A DNA stretch of 5,347 nucleotides, taken from assembly GCA_964477205.1 (NCBI GenBank), contig CAYZDE010000038.1, positions 1 through 5,347 of the forward strand, in the 5' to 3' direction. Of this stretch, positions 1 to 4,444 are shown in pieces. The notes below the pieces were generated by a model, which saw nothing but the letters and a program-made list of their open reading frames with translations, did not search any database and was not told where the DNA came from. The first letter of the stretch is position 1; every line of letters starts with the position of its first letter. The position numbers and the translations under genes were made by a program. The stretch is from UBA93 sp964477205 (lineage in GTDB: Archaea > Micrarchaeota > Micrarchaeia > Norongarragalinales > Norongarragalinaceae).

Positions 1-521
1 GCTTCGTCGCGCATCTTCTTGCCGAGTTCAGCGCGCTTGTCCATTGCCATCAAGAGCTCTTCGCGCTTCTCATCCGAGATGACTTGCTCGAAGATGTACT
101 TGGAATAGTCTTGTGAGATTTTGGATACGTCGAGTAGGAAGCCCTGCAAGTCGTTCGCGGTGAACTCCTGCTTCTCGGGCTTCTCTATTTCAATGCCCCA
201 CGGCGCGTAGTTAAAGCACAAGTAAATGAGGACGTGGAAGCCTTCCACGAGTATTGACACTTCGGCGTTCGAAGACCACACTTTGTCGTCGCCTTGCAAG
301 GCTTCGTCCACTTCGCCCTTGCAATATATCACGCCGTTCTCCTTGGAGAGGCGCCCGACGAATTGCACGAGGGAGTTCGTCACGCCTTCCGCGTTCTTGC
401 CGTGCGCGTCGAAGTGGAATTTAGCGAGGACCGCGCCGCTCTTGCACGCTTCCTTGAATAAGTCGTTGAGCTTGTCCTCGTCTTCTTCCTCTTTGAATTT
501 TAACTTGTTAAAGAACGACAT
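1..521 (-). CDS. Unrecognised conserved-looking soluble protein, C-terminus cut by window edge
   Basis: The reading frame opens with ATG at 521 on the minus strand and stays open for 173 codons to the left edge, so the stop lies outside the window. The product starts MSFFNKLKF and has an acidic, lysine-rich stretch (residues 8-24). A mixed alpha/beta-looking body follows (about 30-110), with cysteines at 26, 67 and 102. The visible end is highly charged and helical (about 124-173). No signal peptide or convincing membrane segment is seen. The start is 3 bases after the stop of the zinc-ribbon gene, so the two are probably co-transcribed and translationally coupled. I do not recognise the family. 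Codon use (GAC, AAG, GCG, TTG) matches the neighbours, which supports real coding. The residues 93-111, rich in aromatics and ending NYAPWGIEIEKP, would be a good seed for a family search. Confidence 0.8.
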   Translation of the reverse strand, partial: MSFFNKLKFKEEEDEDKLNDLFKEACKSGAVLAKFHFDAHGKNAEGVTNSLVQFVGRLSKENGVIYCKGEVDEALQGDDKVWSSNAEVSILVEGFHVLIYLCFNYAPWGIEIEKPEKQEFTANDLQGFLLDVSKISQDYSKYIFEQVISDEKREELLMAMDKRAELGKKMRDE

Positions 522-524
522 TTT

Positions 525-683
525 TTACAGCCTCGTGAGGAACCCGTCCCCGTTCACTTTATACCTGGACTTGCAGCGCGGGCACTCAAAGCAGTCGCCG
601 TTCTTTTGAAGGCGCGTCCCGCTCGCTATCTCACCAAAGCATTTCCTGCAATTCAGTATGATGTCGTGTCCTGGAACGGTCAT
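525..683 (-). CDS. Small zinc-ribbon protein (52 aa)
   Basis: This short gene encodes 52 residues with two Cys-x2-Cys knuckles: C12/C15 (NCRKC) and C34/C37 (CPRC), plus an extra cysteine at 31. Two knuckles about 18 residues apart are the standard layout of a zinc ribbon, here nearly the entire protein. Such mini-ribbons occur in nucleic-acid-binding and partner-binding roles, but nothing here decides which. ATG 683 is the first possible start in frame, because an in-frame TAA lies just upstream (691-689). The weak Shine-Dalgarno-like GTGAT (697-693) sits about 9 bases ahead of the ATG. The gene is followed after 3 bases by the unrecognised gene at 521, so the two likely form one transcript and may act together. 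Confidence 0.8.
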   Translation of the reverse strand: MTVPGHDIILNCRKCFGEIASGTRLQKNGDCFECPRCKSRYKVNGDGFLTRL

Positions 684-731
684 GGGCTTTAAATCACTGG
701 AAAGAAAAAGGCATTCATGGTTTTTATTCGT
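684..731 (-). promoter_or_regulatory. Probable promoter and leader of the zinc-ribbon operon
   Basis: Read on the minus strand, an AATAAAAA element (728-721) is TATA-like. Its centre is about 27 bases ahead of position 697, where a short leader could begin. That leader would carry GTGAT (697-693), which can pair with the archaeal 16S rRNA 3' end, before ATG 683. Unlike the other promoters in the window, the TATA-like element is about 41 bases from the start codon, so this transcript would have a short leader. The match is weak, and the region also holds a T-rich run that may end the upstream gene. Confidence 0.3.
701..709 (-). terminator. T-rich candidate terminator after sppA
   Basis: On the minus strand the sequence 709-701 reads TTTTTCTTT, starting 22 bases after the sppA stop codon. 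Archaeal termination commonly depends on such U-rich runs without a strong hairpin, and none is visible here. The assignment rests only on composition and position. Confidence 0.35.
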
Positions 732-1601
732 TTAGCGGTACTCCACGGAAGCGCCTAAGGATTCCTTGAAGCCTGAAGCGAACGCCGAGCCCATTGACGA
801 AAACAATCGGCTAAGGGAAAACTCCTCCGGCACTTCGCACAACACCGCGTCACCGTCGGATAATTCGGCGGCCTTTTCAATTGCGCGATTGCGCGAACCC
901 ACCTCGTCCACGAGGCCCGCCCGTAATGCTTGCGAAGCGCTGAGCAAGCGCGCGTCGAGCGCTTCGTAATAGTAAGTTGTTAGCTTGCCCTCTCGCGCGG
1001 TTTCCACGTCCGCGTGGAAGTTAGCGGCTAGTTCGTCCGCGATTCCCTGCAGTAACGCTTCCTCTTCCTCGGTGATGTTGCGGTAACCCGCGCCGATGTC
1101 CTTTAATTCGCCGCTTTGAATGCTGTACTCCCTTAACCCCAGCTGCTCGAATAATTCCTCGTAATTCAAGAGGGTAAAGCGCGCGCCCAAGCTCCCGGTT
1201 AAGGCATTCGGGTTTGAGACGATGTAATCCGCCGGGGCGGCTGCGTAGTACGCGCCGGATGCGGCTGCGTCGTTAAAGTAGGCTACTATCGGCTTGCTTG
1301 TGCTTCCGACCGCTTCGTACAAGTCCTTCGAGGCCGAAGGGCTGCCTCCCCCGCTGTTAACGTCGAGTAGTATTGCAGAGGCGCTTGCGTCGCTCTCGGC
1401 GGCTTCGATTTGCGAGAGCATTGATTCAAGCGAAACGCCGGACCCGAAGCCCGCGCTTCCCGCGGTTATTGACCCGTGTAATTTCACCGGGTAAACGCAC
1501 CCTCCCTCTAATTCAAGCGGCTCGGCGAAGAGAACGAAAATGAGTATCATTCCCACGAGCAGCATCAAGAGAGTCATAAACGGGGGAATCCGGGGTTTCA
1601 T
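732..1601 (-). CDS. sppA: SppA-type signal peptide peptidase (family S49), membrane-anchored
   Basis: The 289-residue product has a basic N-terminus, one membrane helix (about 8-26) and an S49 peptidase domain outside the membrane (about 35-250). The nucleophile is most likely Ser115 in NDAAASGAYYAA, and the general base Lys167 in SGELKDIGAGYR. Their spacing of 52 residues equals that of the Ser/Lys pair in Bacillus subtilis SppA. The LLDVNSGGGSP segment (78-88) and NALTGSLGA (132-140) are further family signatures. SppA degrades signal peptides left in the membrane after signal peptidase action, which fits the signal peptidase I gene in the same window. An open frame extends upstream to 2021, but that part is antisense to carS and lacks family similarity. 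ATG 1601 is chosen because the membrane helix follows directly and a TATA-like element lies 27 bases upstream. Confidence 0.93.
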   Translation of the reverse strand: MKPRIPPFMTLLMLLVGMILIFVLFAEPLELEGGCVYPVKLHGSITAGSAGFGSGVSLESMLSQIEAAESDASASAILLDVNSGGGSPSASKDLYEAVGSTSKPIVAYFNDAAASGAYYAAAPADYIVSNPNALTGSLGARFTLLNYEELFEQLGLREYSIQSGELKDIGAGYRNITEEEEALLQGIADELAANFHADVETAREGKLTTYYYEALDARLLSASQALRAGLVDEVGSRNRAIEKAAELSDGDAVLCEVPEEFSLSRLFSSMGSAFASGFKESLGASVEYR

Positions 1602-1623
1602 AATGAATTGAAACCGCAAGAGG

Positions 1624-1632
1624 TTTATATTT
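1624..1632. promoter_or_regulatory. Shared TATA-like element between sppA and carS
   Basis: TTTATATTT (AAATATAAA on the other strand) is centred at 1628. It lies 27 bases from the sppA ATG at 1601 and 26 bases from the carS ATG at 1654. Archaeal TATA boxes are usually centred about 26-27 bases before the transcription start. The one element is therefore placed to drive both genes as leaderless messages. On the minus strand the preceding ACAAG is purine-rich like a BRE, whereas on the plus side the flank is GCAAGAGG. The 52-base gap holds no second equally good element. Confidence 0.6.
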
Positions 1633-1653
1633 CTTGTTTTGTTTCTTGCTTTA

Positions 1654-2190
1654 ATGTTAATGTTCAACTTCATCGAGTTACTGTTGCTCGTGTTGCCTGC
1701 TTGGGTTGCCAACGCGGTCCCCGTGGTGTTAGGGGGAGGGCCGAAACTGGACGGCGGAAAGAATGCGTGGGACAAGCGGCGCTGGCTCGGTGACTCGAAG
1801 ACGATTAACGGCTTGGTGAACGGGATTGCATTCGGCTCGGTTGTCGGCGCCATAGTCGCGGCGGGTTTCGGGTCATTGTACTTGCCGGGATTAACGGTGA
1901 GCGAGAAAGTTGCTTTCGCGGTCATGATGTCCACTGGGGCAATGCTCGGCGACTTACTCGGCAGCTTCGTGAAGCGAAGGCGCGGAATGAAGCCGGGCCA
2001 CCCGTCACGCGTGCTCGACAAGCTATTGTTCTTATTCGTGGCCCTAGGCCTAGGCTGGCTCGTGTACCCTGACTTGTGGCACGCCTTGGGCTGGGAGGGA
2101 ATCGCCGTGCTAACAATAGCGACTTACGCCTTGCACGTAGTGTTCAATTGGCTCGCTCACGCCTTGAAGATGAAAAAGGTGCCTTGGTGA
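1654..2190 (+). CDS. carS: CDP-archaeol synthase CarS (CTP:digeranylgeranylglyceryl phosphate cytidylyltransferase)
   Basis: CarS is an integral membrane enzyme that activates 2,3-di-O-geranylgeranylglyceryl phosphate with CTP, giving the CDP-activated precursor of archaeal phospholipids. The 178-residue product, about the usual family length, shows the family motifs in order: LPAWVANA (14-21), a glycine-rich GGGPKLDGGK (27-36), RRWLGDSKTINGLVNG (42-57), GDLLGSFVKRRRG (99-111), and the C-terminal HVVFNWLAH with KKVPW (161-178). About five hydrophobic helices are visible (roughly 5-22, 54-72, 86-104, 122-138, 148-169). The start could also be TTG 1639 or ATG 1660; ATG 1654 fits a leaderless message from the TATA-like element at 1624-1632. 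The end overlaps the archaeosortase-like gene by 4 bases. One oddity is LDKLLF (121-126), where I would expect a DQLDF-like sequence. Confidence 0.93.
   Translation: MLMFNFIELLLLVLPAWVANAVPVVLGGGPKLDGGKNAWDKRRWLGDSKTINGLVNGIAFGSVVGAIVAAGFGSLYLPGLTVSEKVAFAVMMSTGAMLGDLLGSFVKRRRGMKPGHPSRVLDKLLFLFVALGLGWLVYPDLWHALGWEGIAVLTIATYALHVVFNWLAHALKMKKVPW
2177..2181 (+). promoter_or_regulatory. Shine-Dalgarno site deciding the GTG start at 2187
   Basis: AGGTG inside the end of carS lies 5 bases ahead of GTG 2187 and can pair with the conserved archaeal anti-Shine-Dalgarno sequence. It favours GTG 2187 over upstream in-frame candidates within carS, including TTG 2184. Confidence 0.6.
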
Positions 2191-2648
2191 ATTCTACCCG
2201 CTTCCTCGCTTCATTCCTCGTCCTCTTCTTCGTGCCATTCGCGCTCATTCACGTAGTGCCCATGGGCTTTGCTAACGAAGCGGTTGCCGGGAGCGAGGAA
2301 TTCTTGCTGTCAACTCTCGGGTATCAAGTGGAGCAATCCGGCTCGCTACTGCGAATCGGGGCGGAGAGTTACTTCGACATAATCGCCGATTGCACTGGGG
2401 CGGTGATGGTCATCTTATTCTTTGCCTTGCTTTATTCAACGCCTTGCGATTGCAACCGGTTGCGCGCGCTCGCAATCTACTCGCCTTTATTGCTAGGGTT
2501 CAACTTACTCCGCTTGCTGGTAACGCTCTTAACGCATTATCACTACGGGCTTGCGGCATTCGACTTAGCGCACGTGGCGTTGTGGTTCGTTGACTCGGGA
2601 GTAGTGCTCGCGTGTTGGTCGCATGCAACAGGAGTGAAACTATGGTAA
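2187..2648 (+). CDS. Archaeosortase/exosortase-like membrane transpeptidase (short form)
   Basis: This 153-residue protein has about four hydrophobic helices (roughly 5-26, 71-85, 94-116, 124-144). Its conserved points match the archaeosortase/exosortase superfamily: Cys69 in ADCTGAVM, Arg109 in GFNLLRLL and His129 in FDLAHVALW, corresponding to the Cys, Arg and His/Arg catalytic set. The Cys-Arg spacing of 40 is close to that in haloarchaeal ArtA (41). These enzymes cut C-terminal sorting signals of exported proteins at the outer membrane face; in haloarchaea this is linked to lipid attachment. The start is GTG 2187, overlapping carS by 4 bases, with AGGTG in front. The 3' end overlaps the JAMM gene by 7 bases. 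At 153 residues it is shorter than typical members, with few N-terminal helices. No sorting substrate is encoded here. The family call rests on motifs and topology. Confidence 0.7.
   Translation: MNSTRFLASFLVLFFVPFALIHVVPMGFANEAVAGSEEFLLSTLGYQVEQSGSLLRIGAESYFDIIADCTGAVMVILFFALLYSTPCDCNRLRALAIYSPLLLGFNLLRLLVTLLTHYHYGLAAFDLAHVALWFVDSGVVLACWSHATGVKLW
2630..2636 (+). promoter_or_regulatory. Strong Shine-Dalgarno site for the JAMM gene
   Basis: AGGAGTG lies inside the end of the archaeosortase-like gene, 5 bases ahead of ATG 2642. It is the best ribosome-binding site in the window and selects ATG 2642 over an in-frame upstream TTG/GTG extension. Confidence 0.7.
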
Positions 2649-3019
2649 TCCGAATAACGAAGAGGGCGATACTCAGTGCGTTACAGGGCGCCCGGGAGAG
2701 TTACCCGCGGGAATTCTTGTGCTTACTCGATGGTACTGTTGAAAAAGAAGGCGTATTGTTGGACGCGGTGGTTATACCCCCGTTATCGCAAAGTAGCGGG
2801 CGCTCCGCGTCTTACGTGCCGTTTTTCCTGCCGGCGACTAACTCAGGGCTCGCTTCCTTTCACTCGCACCCGTCAGAGTCGAACGAGCCGTCGAAAGCGG
2901 ACTTACACTTTTTCTCCAAGCGCTTGCGCTGGCATTTCATAGCTTGCGTGCCGTTCGATGCAACGAGCGTGGCTTGCTATAGCCGGGAAGGAAAGCGAAT
3001 CGGCTTTGAAATCGTTTAG
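2642..3019 (+). CDS. JAMM/MPN (Mov34/PAD-1) family zinc metallopeptidase
   Basis: The 125-residue product is a single JAB/MPN domain. The metal-binding JAMM signature is complete: Glu24 (REFLCLLDG), then FHSHPSESNEPSKADL with His74, His76, Ser84 and Asp87, matching E...HxHx7SxxD. The following HFFSKRLRWHFIACVPF and the end GKRIGFEIV also resemble stand-alone archaeal members. Family members cleave isopeptide or peptide bonds next to ubiquitin-like modifiers (archaeal desampylases); others act on sulfur-carrier proteins. The actual substrate cannot be read from this gene, and no ubiquitin-like protein is encoded nearby. No signal peptide or membrane helix is present, so it should act in the cytoplasm. 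It overlaps the archaeosortase-like gene by 7 bases and is the last gene of the carS operon. Its TAG stop overlaps the stop of the convergent gene. Confidence 0.88.
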   Translation: MVIRITKRAILSALQGARESYPREFLCLLDGTVEKEGVLLDAVVIPPLSQSSGRSASYVPFFLPATNSGLASFHSHPSESNEPSKADLHFFSKRLRWHFIACVPFDATSVACYSREGKRIGFEIV

Positions 3020-3210
3020 CGCACGCAATGCCATAGCCAAGTGACGGCCCAAGCCGCGATGAGCGCTCCTGTTACGGCGGGGGCTACGCCGACCCTTGCA
3101 ATGGAATAATCATTCGCCATTGCTTGAATCAAATAGTAAGCGGCGACTGCGATTACACTGAATAATAACAAGGTTGCGGCGTGTTCTCTTGGGAATCGCG
3201 TTTTAGGCAT
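3016..3210 (-). CDS. Small two-helix membrane protein, function unknown
   Basis: The 64-residue product begins MPKTRFPREH, a basic N-terminus, and contains two hydrophobic helices (about 12-30 and 43-60) joined by a short polar loop (ANDYSIARVG). It ends WLWHCVR. The basic residues before helix 1 and after helix 2 suggest both ends face the cytoplasm. I do not recognise a family. ATG 3210 is preferred over the in-frame ATG 3234, because a TATA-like AT stretch at 3233-3242 is centred 27 bases upstream of 3210. The gene converges on the JAMM gene, and the stop codons share two bases. Such small hydrophobic frames can be spurious, but the promoter spacing and the lack of any competing gene favour a real one. 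Confidence 0.65.
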   Translation of the reverse strand: MPKTRFPREHAATLLLFSVIAVAAYYLIQAMANDYSIARVGVAPAVTGALIAAWAVTWLWHCVR

Positions 3211-3232
3211 AAAAAAAAGGAATGAAACACTC

Positions 3233-3242
3233 ATTAAAATAA
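3233..3242. promoter_or_regulatory. Shared TATA-like element between the small membrane protein and the ankyrin-like gene
   Basis: The AT-only stretch ATTAAAATAA is centred at 3237.5, exactly midway between the divergent starts ATG 3210 and ATG 3265, 27-28 bases from each. This is the expected TATA position for leaderless transcripts in both directions. The core is less canonical than the one at 1624-1632, and no obvious BRE flanks it. Confidence 0.5.
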
Positions 3243-3264
3243 GCGCACTTTCAAAGTGTTAATT

Positions 3265-3594
3265 ATGGCATCCGGACTCATCAAACGGGCAAGAGAAATG
3301 GGAAAGCGCGAGTTGGACACCGAGTTATTGAACCAATTCAAGCAGGATAACGTGTTGAACTCCCTCAAGCTCATTGAACTCGGGGCGAACCCCCAGCAAA
3401 ATCACGAAGGCCTCTCGATTCTAGAGCACTTGGTTAGATTTCAAACAAAAGACCCTGCTTTGAGGAAAAGCGTAACCGACTTCTTCATACGAATGAGAAG
3501 GAACAAGTCAATTGAAGCCGGGGAAATAAAGAGAATAAAGCGCTCCCTCGAAATAGAGGGCACCCTCGAAAAGCTAAGGAAAAAAACCGAGTGA
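3265..3594 (+). CDS. Small basic protein with one ankyrin-like segment, function unknown
   Basis: The 109-residue product is rich in Lys, Arg and Glu and looks almost wholly helical. Residues about 30-58 (NVLNSLKLIELGANPQQNHE and the following GLSILEHLVR) resemble one ankyrin repeat: a helix ending in LIELGANP, then a turn and a second helix. One repeat is too few for a stable ankyrin stack, so it may be a helical hairpin within a different fold. The C-terminal third (about 76-109) is strongly charged (RMRRNKS, IKRIKRSLE, LRKKTE) and could bind nucleic acid or a partner. There is no signal peptide or membrane segment. ATG 3265 is preferred over in-frame GTG 3256 because of its TATA spacing. 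The gene converges on PCNA; that position gives no functional clue. Confidence 0.75.
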   Translation: MASGLIKRAREMGKRELDTELLNQFKQDNVLNSLKLIELGANPQQNHEGLSILEHLVRFQTKDPALRKSVTDFFIRMRRNKSIEAGEIKRIKRSLEIEGTLEKLRKKTE

Positions 3595-3609
3595 AAAAGG
3601 AGCCTCCTA
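3594..3609 (-). terminator. Candidate terminator of pcn
   Basis: On the minus strand, 43 bases after the pcn stop, a short AGGA/TCCT stem with a three-base loop runs directly into a run of five T (3598-3594). The stem is weak, but the T run is the sort of signal archaeal RNA polymerase uses. It overlaps the stop codon of the convergent gene. Confidence 0.35.
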
Positions 3610-3637
3610 AATAATCAACAGAAAGTCCTTCCCCCCT

Positions 3638-3649
3638 AAGCCGGCTTTT
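3638..3649 (+). terminator. Weak candidate terminator after the ankyrin-like gene
   Basis: The perfect 10-base palindrome AAGCCGGCTT (3638-3647) ends in four T (3646-3649), 44 bases after the stop of the plus-strand gene. The palindrome has no loop, so as RNA it could form only a very short hairpin. The call depends on the T run and its position between convergent genes. Confidence 0.25.
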
Positions 3650-3651
3650 AA

Positions 3652-4401
3652 CTAGGCGGTTTCAACGCGCGGGGCGAGGTAATACAATAACTTCGCCTTT
3701 CCAGCGGTGTACGACACGCGCACCGGGGCATCCGTCTTGAGTTCTAGCTTGATTTCCGCGTCATCAGGGCACGCCCGCGTCAAGTCGTCGAGGTACTCGA
3801 ACGGGAACATGGACAAGCTCTCCGTTGCAACGGTTATCTCCTCGATTGCCTTCGAATCCTTCTTTGTCTCGATTAACAGTTCACCCGAGTCACCGCGCGC
3901 TTCCACGATGAATTCATCCTTACGGGCGTGCAGCGTGACGTGACTGGAAAGCATTCCAGCGTCCTTGAGCATTTCCTTGAATTCACCGCCGCGAATGCGG
4001 ATAACGGCTTCGAAAGTGATTTTCGGCTCTCGAGGGAACGACGAATCAACGTCGAGCAAAGGCATCTTGAACGAGCGTTTTGATTGGCCGCCCGAGAACT
4101 TTAGTAATAAGCGGGATTCCTTCTCGTCAAGGGATAATGACAAGTGCTCCCCGTCACGCGCGCGGGAGAGTATCTTCGTCAAGTCGACGAGGTTCAACCC
4201 GATGCTAGCTTTTTCAGGGGCATCCACTTTAGAGAAAGCGTCCTTTGGCAGGGTAAAGTCAACCATCGCGATTTGCGATGCGTCCATGCTTCGAAGGCGC
4301 ATGCCTTCTTTAGAAACCTCGAATACGCCTTCGTCTATGAGGTTGACGATTGCGCCGATGCACTGCTTGAATTCTTTTGCGTCTTCAGTAACCAGTTCCA
4401 T
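3652..4401 (-). CDS. pcn: DNA polymerase sliding clamp (PCNA)
   Basis: PCNA forms a ring around DNA and tethers DNA polymerase, ligase, FEN1 and other PIP-box proteins. The 249-residue product is the normal length and shows the family pattern: DAKEFKQCIGAIVNLIDEG (7-25), FEVSKEGMRLRSMDASQIAM (27-46), the basic central stretch SKRSFKMPLLD (107-117) leading into the interdomain connecting loop (about 114-128), and the C-terminal AGKAKLLYYLAPRVE (233-247). ATG 4401 is chosen because the conserved DAKxF segment falls six residues in; an in-frame GTG at 4419 would add six atypical residues. The gene is 43 bases downstream of the signal peptidase stop on the same strand, and it may have its own promoter in that gap. 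Only this copy is in view, so a homotrimer cannot be told from a heterotrimer. Confidence 0.96.
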   Translation of the reverse strand: MELVTEDAKEFKQCIGAIVNLIDEGVFEVSKEGMRLRSMDASQIAMVDFTLPKDAFSKVDAPEKASIGLNLVDLTKILSRARDGEHLSLSLDEKESRLLLKFSGGQSKRSFKMPLLDVDSSFPREPKITFEAVIRIRGGEFKEMLKDAGMLSSHVTLHARKDEFIVEARGDSGELLIETKKDSKAIEEITVATESLSMFPFEYLDDLTRACPDDAEIKLELKTDAPVRVSYTAGKAKLLYYLAPRVETA

Positions 4402-4444
4402 TGAATGAATAACCCCCACTTGAATGCTATTTGAGCATTAAACA
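4402..4444 (-). promoter_or_regulatory. Putative pcn promoter with an inverted repeat over the TATA position
   Basis: A perfect 6-base inverted repeat, AATGCT-ATTTG-AGCATT (4423-4439), is centred at 4431, 30 bases ahead of the pcn ATG. On the minus strand its middle reads CAAATAGC, a weak TATA-like core at about the right distance for a leaderless message. A regulator bound here would cover the promoter. The repeat could instead be a small hairpin at the end of the signal peptidase transcript. Confidence 0.35.

Noticed and set aside
226..609. Plus-strand frame of 127 codons
   Set aside because: It lies antisense across two minus-strand genes with better coding character, is serine-rich and low in complexity, and shows no domain or start signal.
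689..718. Nine-codon minus-strand frame (ATG 718 to TAA 689) ahead of the zinc-ribbon gene, as a possible leader peptide
   Set aside because: It has no ribosome-binding site and lies in a T-rich region better explained as the end of the sppA transcript.
1602..2021. Open upstream extension of the sppA frame (140 codons) on the minus strand
   Set aside because: It is antisense to carS, whose family motifs are clear, and it lies before the natural membrane-anchor N-terminus. It carries no S49 features, and the promoter spacing supports ATG 1601.
2076..2186. Longer N-terminus for the archaeosortase-like protein, and an antisense frame at 1922-2116
   Set aside because: The extension overlaps carS in another frame and would place a basic, non-homologous tail before the first helix. 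A Shine-Dalgarno site selects GTG 2187. The antisense frame has no support.
2612..2641. Ten-codon upstream extension of the JAMM gene
   Set aside because: AGGAGTG at 2630-2636 is spaced for ATG 2642, and the MPN domain begins right after that start.
3600..3608. AGGAGCCTCC-like symmetry as a strong hairpin
   Set aside because: The two arms meet at a one-base centre, so a full hairpin cannot form; only a four-base stem is possible. It is kept only as part of a low-confidence terminator.
3965..4408. Plus-strand frame of 147 codons, with other frames opposite pcn
   Set aside because: They are shadows of the unmistakable pcn gene on the other strand; the products show no family features.
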